A stretch of 64,000 nucleotides of DNA from Gossypium raimondii. Its lineage: Eukaryota; Streptophyta; Magnoliopsida; Malvales; Malvaceae. The notes beneath the pieces are model-generated. The model had not been told where the DNA came from. It made no database searches and saw only the letters and a program-made list of their open reading frames with translations. The position numbers and the translations under genes are program-made. This document shows, piece by piece, positions 37,248 through 48,866 of this stretch (positions within the stretch are counted from its first letter, which is position 1; every line of letters starts with the position of its first letter). The stretch spans positions 54,410,094 through 54,474,093 of the forward strand of contig NC_068576.1 of NCBI RefSeq assembly GCF_025698545.1. The letters are read 5' to 3'.

Positions 37248-38511
37248 TTACTTATTCCCAATGATTTCAGCTTCATTGTTGAGTACAAAACTGGGAAATG
37301 CAAGGCTGGTTAAGTCCCTGAAAAGTAATACATTTTCATGGATACTATATAATGAAAAGAGCTTAATTTTAGAAGTTAGCAGGAAAAACATGAACTCACT
37401 TCAGATATGGAAGTGTCATGTTCTTTAAGACAGATGGATTATTTTTCACAAATTCCCTCCATTCTTCTTCATCAATCTTCCCATCCCCGTTTGAATCCGC
37501 CTCCACCATTGTCTGCACCCATACATTCTCAAGAAAGCAAAGAGGATATGTAAAAAAATAAAAGAAAAAAAAGTTTACAATAATTAACACCTTTTCCACA
37601 ATCATTTCCACCATGTCATTGGAAAGTAAGAGGTCTGATTCACCAAGCAGAGCCAATAGCATCTCTTTCAACTACCAGTTTGGTCATTAAAAAAGAAAAA
37701 TAAAGGGAAAACAGATAAACAACCAAAAAGTAAATAAATTATATATATATATATATATATAAGTTGGTGGTTTTTTTCTTTTGCCTCTTCTCCCTCAATG
37801 TAACCAGTCTGTCGTAGGTCGTACAATCTGAATAGGACTGGAAGAACATAAGTAAGAAATGATAACCTTAAACATGATGCTATGGTTATTTATATATGAT
37901 ACACATTACATACATACATGCAATTTTGTCTGCTATTGGAGCGTTGGGATGAAAGACGCTTAAAGAACGAACAAACTCTCCAAATTCAATAACCCCATTG
38001 TGTTTAACATCGAATAAATCAAATACCTGCAATATAAGAAAAACTAATTGCAGCTTTAACTAAATAATAATAATAATTTATGAATAAATTAATAAACTCA
38101 CTCTATCTGCAAAGAGATTTTGCTTGCTGCTGTTTCTAAAAACTGCATGCTGGAATTCCACCTGTTTAAACAGAAAAAATAAAAATGTCTAAGAAATATA
38201 TGTTAAAGTCAAAGAAAATGGTGCAAGAAAGTAAAGCCACCAATACCTTGTGAATAAGACCATCGTCAATTATGGAGCTGCTTACCCTCTTGAACAGATC
38301 ATAAAGAGCTTTTACTTCATTCACAGTAACTGTTGAATTATAAGAAATAATGCTTTTTTCCTTGCTCTTAGACAATTGAATTAAATACCCAGATAATAGA
38401 ATCAACAAAATATAAAGGAAAGACCAACTCACAAGGTGTTTCAGATGCAAGAATGGTTGGATCTTTATACCCAGATTTGTTTCTAACTTTCTTCAAGCAA
38501 AAACAACCCAT
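37248..38511 (-). CDS. CBL4: Calcineurin B-like calcium sensor, copy 2 (CBL4/SOS3-like)
   Basis: A Ca2+ sensor that, in the CBL4/SOS3 type, activates CIPK24/SOS2 and thereby plasma-membrane Na+/H+ exchange. Eight exons: 38511-38433, 38329-38247, 38161-38102, 38026-37918, 37837-37785, 37671-37591, 37512-37400, 37317-37248 (648 nt, 215 aa). N-terminus [20 protein letters not shown] with Gly2 for myristoylation and Cys3. EF1 [17 protein letters not shown]2 [12 protein letters not shown] (the usual non-canonical form); EF3 [14 protein letters not shown]4 [12 protein letters not shown] (canonical). The C-terminus [20 protein letters not shown] retains the FPSF motif with its CIPK-target serine. 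The intron at 37672-37784 opens with GC and holds an AT microsatellite; the same intron in copy 1 opens with GT. Assignment to CBL4 rests on sequence and on PI4K-gamma adjacency; CBL8 or CBL5 is possible. Confidence 0.88.
37741..37761. repeat. AT microsatellite in CBL copy 2 intron
   Basis: About ten AT units inside the GC-AG intron at 37672-37784. Confidence 0.8.
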
Positions 38512-41500
38512 GAATGCAATTAATCCAACAAAAGGTCTGTCGAATAAAAGCCTGTTAAAATCCAAACAAAATTTACATCAATCCAACAGGTATTAAGGAC
38601 CAAGCTTTTCCACTCTTTAAAATGAATCCCAAAAAAGAAAAAGCCAAATCCAAATATGAAGCTAAAACATCAAAACAAAACTTACTAACGATGAAAATAA
38701 CAAGAGAAAAGACAAGTTATGGTGCATGAGTTGACCTTGTAACAGTGTTTTTTTTTCGGGGGGGGGGTTCAAACTTCAAACTCGAAAAAAGAACAGAAAA
38801 AAGTGGTGATTTCAGTCTTTCAGAGCTCCATTAACTAGTTTACCCAGCTCTGTATCCTTCTTCCTTTTAATATTGTGCTTGACTCTGCAATTTAAATGGG
38901 TAATGAAAGCTTCCTTTTTTTTATCGTATCTGATACAATCTTCCTGATATTATTACCCGTTGCTTTCAAGATACGAAGTTTTGAAGTCTTGACATTTGTT
39001 TATGGTTTAGTCTTTGGTTAAGTTAAGAGACAAGAGGGTTTTTTTTTTAATTATACAATGGAATGAGAAACTGTTCAGTCACATCTTCTTTTTATTTATT
39101 TATTAAGTATTTTACAAATCACGAACAATTGGGACTTTTGTTAATTTCATCTTGAAAATATCAATAAAATCTCTAATTCTGCTGTTAGATTATGTATTTT
39201 TGGTCTGTAGTTTTTGAATTTATTAATTTTAATTTTTATTTTTAAATTTTAATTTTGATCAGATAAATTTATTTAGTTACATTTTATTATTAGTCTGGTA
39301 TTATGTGTAAAGTTATAAATTTAGTTTATGTTTTCTAATTATATCATTCTTAGTCGATATATTTTCAAATTTCAAAATTTCAGGTTTATATGAGATATAA
39401 CAATCGACATAACATTATACGATGCGATAATATATTTGTTGCATCAAATTTTAAAAATAGAATAACTTAATAAATTTAATAGTTATCATCTGGTAAGACT
39501 AAAATTTTAAAAGTGTGGGGATTGAAAATGACCAAATTAAAGTACAATAATTAAATTCATAATACAAGTTAAGGACTAATAGCAGAATTTAACCTAAATA
39601 AAACGATTGCCGATAAAATTTCCGAAATCAACGGTAGAGAATATGGTGGAGGGGGAAACAAGACACATGGATACTGACAAATGGGAACTTAAACGTCAAA
39701 TTTTAAGGTTAAGGCAAGTGAGCCGTGCTCCGTAAAATCTTTCGGCTTTAGGTGTCAATTTTATCCTTTCATTAATCGGCTAAGACAAAATGCTTGTCAA
39801 TCCAATTGGGTTGAAGACTTGGAAGTGGTTCCTCAAGACATGTCATCCCCATACGTTCATCATGTGCCAAGTTAAATGGTCAAACATTTGTTTCCTTCAC
39901 GTAAAATGTGACGAATGTTGACAACCTATTTTTTATTAATCAAATCTAAGCAATCTTTAATCAATGTGTCCATTGGACGAATATTATCATGAGGTCTCTT
40001 AATAATCAAACTACTAATAAAGTATCTAGTTCAACAATTAAATGTGCTACTCCCATGGCTTTTGTAAGAGACAGACCCTCCCGAACTCCCTAGAGTTCGG
40101 CACGAGCACTATCAATCATCCCAATATTCATCCTAGTCAAGTGGCACCATGTATGCTAAAGTAAGGCATATAAAACTTTGGTTGAGGGTTCGACCCTTGC
40201 AGGCACATTATGTACAATTAAATTCTAACAATATTGACACATCTCCTATGAATTTACAGGTCGTATTTACATTAACTATCAATCGACACGTTCCCTCGAA
40301 TGAGAGAAAAAACTCTCAAATGAGACAATACCTTCCATTGAGGGTCTAAGACCCAACTCTCCACAAAAAAAAAAAAAGAATTTGTGATTAACCATTTGTG
40401 GTAAGAAATCATAGGTTACCGAGTAATCTACTTGCTTTCAAATAATTGAACTTAAAAAGTCTTTATATTATTTAAAAATCATAAAATAAAGTGAATTCGT
40501 TTTGGGTTATAGGTTAAGTTTAAAGATATCTTTTGAAGAAGGTGCAATGAGCTTAAATATTTTCGAGCTTTTACAAGATAAAAAATTAACTTTGAAAAAT
40601 ATTAACTCTTTAATACTTTGTTGTGATATAGAGAAAAGGAGAAAACACCCTTGTGTGGGCAAATTACCCATGCATCTTTGGTCCAAAAGATCGTCGTGGG
40701 CTTTGATCTCATATCTTAGGTTGGCACAAAAACAACCTTGGGTATTCTTCTTAGTAAAAACTAACATGGCAAATATATACAAATACAATCGTGAAGAAAT
40801 GGATACATGTAAATCCGTAATCGGTTGAATTTTAATTTAAAAAATAAATAAAAAGATTTGTTATACAAATAATATAAAACGCGGTTGCCCGAGAGAGTGT
40901 CTGCCACTTGTATGGTCTCACCTTACTTGTTTATAATCTTCAGAGGAATATATAAGACACATGTAATCTTTAGGAGGGAAACATGTCACCTCATATGATG
41001 CTTAGTTATCCTTAACATGTTACATCAGTGAACTGTACCTTGTATATATGTGTGTATGTATTTGAATAAACTATTTTGAAAGACACGATAAAATAAACAC
41101 TCAACAAAATTATATAATACTTTTATAAAATATTAAAACAAAATTAATAGAGTTTGAAAATTAAAAAAAAGAATTTTAAAAGGTTTTAAAAATTTAAAAT
41201 ATAAATAAGTTTACAAAATTTTCAACAACTAAAATGAAAAAAAAAGAGTAGATAATATTAAAAGATGGTAAAAATTCTAAACAATTCAAAATTTTATAAA
41301 ATTTATGAACTTTTTTGCATTTTAAAAATTTCAATATCCAACCTATCATGAATGGACATATGCCCAAGTTTTTATAGTTATATTTATCTTTTCCTCCACC
41401 ATATCAATATTTATGAGTGTAAAGGGATATAGAATCAAAATTACATTATTAAGAGGAAACATGTAAAATATGAAATCAATATCCAACCTCTCCATTTTGA

Positions 41501-41739
41501 TCCTTAAAGTTTTTTAGGCCCAGATTAGGACCTAACATTTTCAACCATTCACTGATTAGTCCTATGGTTGTTAAAAAATTGAGTGGGATATCCAGCCAGA
41601 TAGAAACTACGATGCGTAAAATGACAATGAAATTATGATGTCATCAGTGTTAAAACATTATAAAAAAAAAAAATTTAGAACCATTTTTTCATCCGAAATA
41701 TTTTAGAAATACATTAGTATCAATTTACTTCTTTCAACG
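38512..41739. other. Gene-free spacer
   Basis: 38512-38900 is the CBL copy 2 promoter side; a run of nine G is at 38759-38767. 39130-39600 is dispersed-repeat-like. 40065-40370 is a less AT-rich patch ('gttgagggttcgacccttgc' near 40180) that looks like repeat-derived DNA. No gene is supported. Confidence 0.45.
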
Positions 41740-42165
41740 ATTTGGAATTTTCAGGTTCACCAATAGAAAACCTCCCAATTCAGTATCAATGCTTAGCTAT
41801 ACAAACTGGGTTTTTCATAAACGTTAATGTGGGAAGTTCTTTGGTTACTTTTTATGGTGAAACTGGGGAGTTGGAGAAGGCTTCTAAGGTGTTGGAATAA
41901 ATGCCTGTGAGAAATGTAGTTTCATGGACCACTATCAAATATCAACTTTGCTAGATTCGCACAAAGATGGCACAGTGACATGTGTTTGGAGCTATATAAT
42001 GTGATAAAGAATTCAACTTTGATATCAATTGATTTCACGTTGACAAGTCTTTTGAGAGCTTGCACGTGTAGTGGAGCTTTGGCCTTTGGGGCGAGGGAGA
42101 AGTGCTCATCATCAAGTCATTCAACTGGGTTTCGATTCGTATATTTATATTTTTCATGCTCTTAT
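41740..42165 (+). pseudogene. PPR (PLS-type) gene relic
   Basis: A fragment of a pentatricopeptide-repeat gene, the RNA-binding family of plant organelles. One frame near 41780-41940 reads CLAIQTGFFINVNVGSSLVT then FYGETGELEKASKV and MPVRNVVSWTT, the L and S repeat signatures. An in-frame TAA sits between KVLE and MPVRN. After a frame change near 41940 it continues FARFAQRWHSDMCLELYNVI then DFTLTSLLRACTCSGALAFG. The closest type I recall is the At2g37320 class. About 140 residues survive of a protein usually several hundred long. There is no start or end and AT-rich DNA surrounds it, so it is dead. Confidence 0.8.
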
Positions 42166-44367
42166 TTCCTTGTATTGTAATTTGAGAGAAATAAAAATAC
42201 AATGTTTATAGTCGAGAAGATAAATATTTATGATTTTATATTTTTTATAACTTTTTTTTATTTTTACATTTTAAATAAATTTTATAGAACTTTTAATAAT
42301 ATTCATAAATGTTAAATACATTTTATAAATATTAAATTTTAGCAATTTTCTAATTTTTATTTACATGTTGGTTTCTAATTGGCGGGATATTTCAACTGGA
42401 TTTTTGCCGTCCAAAGGATTGAACTGATGAATAGCTAAAAATATTTAAGTTCTGATTTGAGGCAAAAAAAATATATAAAGACCAAAGTGAAAAATGGTAT
42501 ACTTTTAGGACTAAATGATACATTAAGTCTTTTTAAAATGAACTTTTATTTTTATTTTTGAATTATAGAGTTTTTTTTTGTTTTAATTTTTAGAAATCTT
42601 TAAAAAAAATATAAACTTTAAGGATTTTTTATTTAAAATATGTAATAATTTTAATATTTTCTTAAAATATTTACATAATTTTAAAGAGGACTAAATTGAC
42701 ACAAATTGCCAGTGTTGAGGGCTAAAAAAAATTTTCAACCTTTTTCGCAATCGCCACGATAAGATAACTAATGGCAAATTTAAATGGTGTTATCAATTGG
42801 ACCAAGATTATTAAATCAATACAATTTACAAATATAATGATTTAATGCCTTAAAATTAAAGTGCAAGGACTAAATTTTAAATTTTATAAGAATATAGTGA
42901 CCTATGACATATTTAAACACATCAAAATCTACATAATATAAAATATTAAGAAGGTAAAATTTTATATTAATGCTTGAAACACAAAAATAATGCAAACACA
43001 ATATGAATATACATTATTTATTATAAATTGAAGTAATATGAAAAATTATACAAAATATATGTTTGAATTGAGATTCAAGACCAAACATAAACACAAAATA
43101 ATGTCTTTAAATTAAATCACTGTAATAACTCAACACAAAATATTGGATAAAACACAACACAAATAGAAAACGGAAAAATAATATAAAAACAATATTATTA
43201 TATTAAAGTGGCGAAATCTACATAAAATGGATTGCTAAATTGTAAAAAAAAAAATTACAAATTTACAATATTTTGAACCCATTAATAAATTTACCTTTTT
43301 TTTTCTTCCATTATCTTTTTCTTTTCTTTAATTCATTCTTCATAAAAAAGAAGAAGTTAATTCATTAATCTTAAGGTTGGTTACTACAATCTCTCCCCTC
43401 TTCCGTTCTTTTTCTTCCTTTTCCTTGTTTCTTCCGTCACCGCATCCACCTCATTTCTTCCCCTTCCATCACCTTCGTTCTCAAGGATGATGTTAGAGTT
43501 TTTCTTTTGAGGGGAGCCAAATTGAATACTAATTTTTACCATTATATTAATTTGTAAGGCTAAAAGGACAAATTCACCCATGTGTGGGGGTAGGAGGGCA
43601 AGGCCATTGCCTGCCTTCGCCCTTGACCGCTCTCGTCTTCTTTCCTCTCCTTAGTCCCTTCCCTTTCCTCTTTTGGTTTGTTTGCTTTTCTTAGCGTCTC
43701 TTCTCAACATAATAAAGCCTGTGCATTGCCGACACTTGTGCCCTCTCCTCACCGTTGGCTTCATCAGTGGTTGTTGGCCTCTTGGGTGAGGCTTTTGTTG
43801 GGTTTGGTTTACGCCTTTTCTCACCCATGTTTTCTTTGAGTGTTTTTCTTGCAAGGCTTTGGTTTGTAGTTGCTACCAGGCTACTGCAACCCAATCTTGT
43901 CGCCATATGGGATGTTGAACTTCACATGGAATCACTGCATCAATCCTTTATTACTGGTTTCTATCCCCCCACGTTTGTTGGATTGGCTTCTTCTTGTTTC
44001 AAGTTCCATCCATAATTTTTTTTCATGATTTGCGTGTCATAGCCGCAAATTAAAGTCCATAATCATTGCGCACGAAACATTTTATAGAAATCAACTTATT
44101 AAATGAGGCTCATCTGATTCACATAAATTAGTCTGATTCGTGGAACCCATAAATAAACTCATCTACTTGAAGCTTTAATAGCCCAAAGAAACCATTTAAT
44201 AAAATTAGAGTTATCAAAGTAATTAGGGTAAATCCTTTAAAAAATTCATTTAAAATCCTTTAAAATTTATAAAAATTTAAATTAGTAAAAGTAAAATTAC
44301 GACATTCTTAAAACTAATAAAATTTAATTTAATCTTTTAAAATTTATAAAAATATAAATATTAAAAT
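42166..44367. other. AT-rich spacer with repeat patches
   Basis: 43500-43760 has a GC-richer stretch of a kind common in dicot intergenic repeats. Open frames at 43651-44015 overlap on both strands and show no family signature. No gene is seen. Confidence 0.45.
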
Positions 44368-44640
44368 AATAAAATTATATTTTTACTATCATAAAAATAT
44401 AAAATTTAATTTCTAGCCCGAAAAAACTTTCTTTCTTACTTCAACCCTTACTCTTATCTCTTTCAAATTATATATATTTTACAAACTCCACAAAAATACA
44501 ACTCACTCTTTTGTGGGAAAAAGATACAACTCAGGTTTTATTTAACCCACGTGCATGTATCTAGTTTTTTCTTTAAAGAAATAAAGAATAAAACTCATGC
44601 GATGCAACGACGTGGTTGCAGAAATTCGAAAACAGCAAAA
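44368..44640 (+). repeat. Left copy of duplicated SKIP8 upstream region
   Basis: About 270 bases repeated in the same orientation at 48338-48600, with roughly one difference in ten by eye. Shared blocks include 'actcatgcgatgcaacgacg', 'tctttaaagaaataaagaat' and 'aaaatataaaatttaatttc'. The two copies bracket the fossil pararetrovirus. The AT-rich motif at about 44346-44380 recurs at 44640-44673. Confidence 0.8.
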
Positions 44641-44869
44641 TATAAATATTAAAATGATAAAATTATATTTTTACCGAGGATCTGAGGATCTGAGGATTTA
44701 ATTGGTAATGAGATATTTGTAATTTGAAATCTTAAGTTTGAAAACTTAATTTGAAAATTTGGAAACTTAAAAATTAAGTTTTGTAAACTTAAAAATTTTG
44801 AGAAACTTTTTGGAAAATTTGGAGAAACAACTCAAATGGGTATATTGAGTTCTACCTTCCATTCTCAAT

Positions 44870-44900
44870 CTGATAGCCTTTTATAGAGGGCTATTCTCTT
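44870..44900 (-). promoter_or_regulatory. Viral-type TATA promoter (fossil)
   Basis: On the minus strand CTCTATAAAAGGCTATCA lies at about 44872-44890, followed by AGATTGAGAATGGAAGG-like sequence. A TATAAAAGG of this form is typical of the pregenomic promoter of caulimovirids. Confidence 0.5.
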
Positions 44901-45103
44901 TACATCATTTGAATCGGGAAATCATTACATTTGAGATTTTGATTCAAACTTTTCAGAGAATATATTCTCTGATTACAATATTACAAATTACAGAACTGTT
45001 CACTTGTCTTTTCTTTTTCTTGTCTTTTCTTGCAGGGAATATTTCCTGTTCACGCATCATTTCTTGCAGGAAATCTTTCTTGTTCACCTCGTATTTTCTT
45101 GCA

Positions 45104-46596
45104 TCATTTCTTCTTGGACCTAATGATGGTCATCGAAGTGGTATCATCTGCAAGATCCACCATCTTGATTGAGGATGCTGAAGATTCATCTTCAGATTCG
45201 GAGTCCAATGAGCTGAGCATTTCAACCATGAGTTTTTTGTATTCTTTTTTGGTCTTGGCTTGAGCTAACATTGCACTAGCTGTCGACTTTGCTTGAAGAA
45301 ATTTTGCTGTGGTTTGATTTGGGGCTGCAGACTTACATAATCTTTGATTCTTGTTGAAAAAATTATCCAAATATTTTGAATCATATTTTTCATCATTAAA
45401 TTTGTCCCACCATTTAGTTCTGTAGTTGCGAACTAATAATGGAATTCCGGTATGTTGATCTTGCTCATAAGAATAATTCCATGAGACAATCCAAGAAATG
45501 CATAGTTTCGAGAAAAAATAGATTGTCCTGTAAATGTGTTTTTGGTCTGGTTCAGGATGAAATTTGTCAAAGAATTTGGGCCATAAGTTTTGAATTGTTT
45601 TTGGTAGCATCTCAAAGGATGATGGTCCATACCAATTCCACCATTCTTGAAACCAGTTTGGGAATTTTGAAATATATGAGCCAAGAATGTCTCATGAGTT
45701 GGTTGTTCATTAAGAAGGCATTGTACCATGCCATTTGGTAATTCCAATATGTAAAATATGGGTAATGGTCTATTTTGGTGGTAAATTTGGCTGGGAATTT
45801 CTTTGGAGAATTTGGGTTTTCATTCCAATCTCTTAGTCGAAGAATTTTTAATATTTGGGCTGTTGAATGGGTAATAAAATTTGGATCTTTTGGATCTGTA
45901 TAATGTTTGAACAATACTGATCCAGTTTGGACTAGTATATTTTCATAATACTGTTGGGGTTTTTGAGAATCCAATGGTTTGAAATGCCATCCATTGAAAA
46001 GTTCTTTTACCAGTATATGTGGAAGTTTTTCTGAAAATTCTTCCTCCATAATAAGAATTTTTTCAAAATATTTGTTTGGAAAATATTGTGAAGATTTTTG
46101 TGTAGCAGTCTATGAAGACGCTGCTATCTCTTTTGGAAAAACATCTTAGAGAGAAGTCTCTTTTAAAATATTTTTTGAGTGATTTTGGTTTGTGTAAAAC
46201 AATCTCTTTATTTTTTGAAACATTTGCTGCTTCAGTAGCAATTTGTTTGAGAGCGGTTTCCTCTTTCATTTGCGAAAAGGCCAATGCTACTTCCGGAGAT
46301 TGAGATAGGGACTCAATCCATTTTTTGATTTGGAAACCAATCTCATTTGGATCTTGTGCATCTTGAATTATTGTATTTTTGGAGGATTTTGACGATGATG
46401 ATGATTTCTCATCTTCTTCATGGCAAATTTCATACCATGACTTAATTGATTTTGAGATGATTTGGGTTTTGGATGATTCTTCTATTTTCCCTTTTCCTTT
46501 GTCTCGAAGTTTGGGGGCATTTTTGAAGAAACTCTCTGGTGAGAAAATCAGACAAATAATTAGTTTCTCCTTTGATGTATTCAATATTAAAATCAA
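45104..46596 (-). pseudogene. Pararetroviral downstream region (fossil)
   Basis: Open stretches after RNase H with motifs such as KELFNGWHFKPLD and LKILRLRDWNENPNSP, and a Ser/Glu-rich end. A second reading frame after the polymerase is known in some endogenous caulimovirids, for example florendoviruses, so this may be its remnant. Function unknown and broken. Confidence 0.6.
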
Positions 46597-47872
46597 ATAT
46601 GCTCAAGATTGCCTGCCATCTTGCAAAAATCTGTTTTGAGGCAATATTTTGGACATCTTTTTGTAAAAATTCTATTACTGATTTGCAATCGATTCGTAAA
46701 ATAAATTTTTGATTTAATAAATCACTTTGGAATTTTGTAATGCACAAAACAATTGATAAATTTTCTTTTTTAACAGTACTATAATTTTGCTGAGTAGGAT
46801 TCCAGTGTCTGGAAGTAAACTAGACTATTTGCTCTTTACCTCATTTAACTTGTTTTAGGATCCCACCATATCCTATTTCAGAAGCATCTGTCTCAACAAT
46901 CTTGGGGGCATTTGGATCAACTAAATATAAACAAGGAAGCTTAGTGATTTGTTTTTTGATTTGGGCGATAATATTTTTATGGTTATTTGTCCAAGGTTGT
47001 GGATTCTTTTTGAGCCTATCATATAATGGTTTACATAATTTGCTAAGACCTGGATAAAAGTCTATGACATAATTGGGGCTACCTAAGAATCTTTGTAATT
47101 GGACTTTATCAAGAATTTGGTCCGAGAATTTGCTAGCAAACTCTATAGATCGTTCTATTAGGGTAATGGTTCCTTGGATAATATAATGACCTAAAAACCT
47201 TATTTTGGTTTGGAACAAACTTATTTTGGATTTAGAAACCACTAAACCATTATTTCTTATGACTTTTATAAAGATCGATATATGTTTGAAGTGTTTTTCT
47301 AAATTTTCTGAAAATACTAATACATCATCGATGTATACTATTGTGAATTGAGAATATTGGTAAAAAATATCATTCATTATTCTTTGAAACTCAGATGGAG
47401 CATTTTTTAATCCAAAAGGCATTACATTCCATTCATATTGTCCAAATGGTACAGTAAATGTTGTTTTATATATTTCTTCTTCTTTTATTTGGATTTGCCA
47501 AAATCCAGATTTCATGTCAAATTTTGAGAAAATATTTGCATTACAAAGTTTTTGTAGCAAATCTTTCTTATTTGGTATTGGGTATCTAATCCATTTTAAG
47601 GCTTAATTGAGAGGTTTGTAATTAATTACTAATCTTGGTGTTCCTCTTTCAAGTTTTGCATTTTTTATTACAGAGAATGCTGAACAACTCCAAGAGGAAC
47701 TGCTTTTCCTAATTAAATTTTTATTAAGAAGGTCTTGTATTTCTTGTCTACAAAATTCTTCCATTTCTTTGTTCATTTGTATGGGTCTTACTTTTGTGGG
47801 TATTTGTCTTTCATCAAAATTGTTTTCATATGGTAATGTTACTTCGTGTTTTTTTTCTATTCCAAAAGGCAT
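46442..47872 (-). pseudogene. Pararetroviral RT and RNase H region (fossil)
   Basis: The polymerase region of the fossil. It carries the reverse transcriptase signature YIDDVLVFS and upstream LVINYKPLN-type motif, then an RNase H part with ARWQAILSIFDFNIEYIKGE followed by an LSDFLTREF motif typical of caulimovirids. Broken. Confidence 0.88.
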
Positions 47873-48337
47873 TAGGAATGTCAGAACAAATTGTTGATTC
47901 TATTTCTTTTTTGATTTGATCTATTCTTTTTTGTATTTCTCTTTTCTTAATTGTTTAGTTAATTTTTAAAACATATTTCTTCTTTTAGAAAAGAGATTTG
48001 CTTCATTTATGATTACTTAAATTATTAATTTGCCCATTATGAATGGATAAAGATTTTAATAGGTTGAGATTTCTTATTTTCGGTTTTTTACAAAAAAATT
48101 CAACCTTAGTGTTTAAAACTTTGGTGGAGATAGAATTGTTTGTTACTTTATAAGGTTTGAATAAAGATATGAATGGGGTTCCTAATATGACATATTGGGT
48201 AATATCTTTTACCATTAAAAACATGTTTGATATTTTATAGCTTTGTTGAATATTTCGCATTGAGAATTTTGTAAGTAATTTTTAATTTTTACTATTTACG
48301 CTTTAAGAGATTCGATGTTTTATTATAATATTTTGTT

Positions 48338-48600
48338 AGAATTATTTTTACTATTATAAAAATATAAAATTTAATTTCTAGCCCCAAAAAACTTTCTTAC
48401 TTCACCATTCACTCTTAGCTCTTTCAAATTATATATATAATTTACATACTCTACAAAAATACAACCCACTCTTTTGTGGAAAAAAGATACAACTCAAGTT
48501 TTGTTTAAACCACGTGCATTAATCTAGTTTTTCTTTAAAGAAATAAAGAATACAACTCATGCGATGCAACGACGTCGTTGCAGGAATTCGAAAACGGCAA
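48338..48600 (+). repeat. Right copy of duplicated SKIP8 upstream region
   Basis: Partner of 44368-44640, same orientation. It ends 266 bases before the SKIP8 ATG, so it is probably part of the working promoter. Similarity stops after 'ttcgaaaacggcaaaa'. Confidence 0.8.
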
Positions 48601-48866
48601 AATTACGGAACTATCCCTCACTACTGATCTATTTTTCTGCTTTGATATTCTCCTGCTTCGTCTCGCTTACGACTCTCCCTTCTCTCTTTCTGCAACAAAA
48701 TTGAATTTCGTTTTAAATTTTATTCCTTTTGTAATTTTTTTTTCTTTTAAACTGTTACAAAAAAAAAAACTATAAATTCTCAGAGTTTTAATTAGTTATC
48801 CATTTAGCATCACTGGAGATTTCTAGGGTTTTATTTCATGTACGGTGAAGCTTTAATGTCTTGTAA

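Larger units (their letters stand above)
44674..48337 (-). mobile_element. Fossil endogenous pararetrovirus (Caulimoviridae)
   Basis: A partial, clearly broken copy of a plant pararetrovirus, read on the minus strand. Parts in order: a protease-like remnant (about 48260-48000), reverse transcriptase (about 47870-46840), RNase H (about 46750-46440), a downstream region of unknown function (about 46600-45100), and an AT-rich end with a viral-type promoter (44674-45000). No integrase is seen after RNase H, which argues for Caulimoviridae and against a Gypsy element. Florendovirus or a petuvirus-like group are candidates. Movement- and coat-protein parts are not found, so about half the genome is missing. 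About half a dozen or more disruptions are present, so it is an old insertion. Confidence 0.85.

Noticed and set aside
40149-40828. Open frames of 66-108 codons
   Set aside because: AT-rich, overlapping antisense frames with no recognisable motif; the area resembles dispersed repeats.
43651-44015. Overlapping open frames of 65-86 codons on both strands
   Set aside because: No family signature, no good start context, and the sequence looks like intergenic repeat DNA.
44368-48600. Flanking 270-base repeats taken as LTRs of a retrotransposon
   Set aside because: The enclosed polymerase is of caulimovirid type without integrase, the repeats lack TG...CA ends, and the right copy continues into the SKIP8 promoter, so host duplication is more likely.
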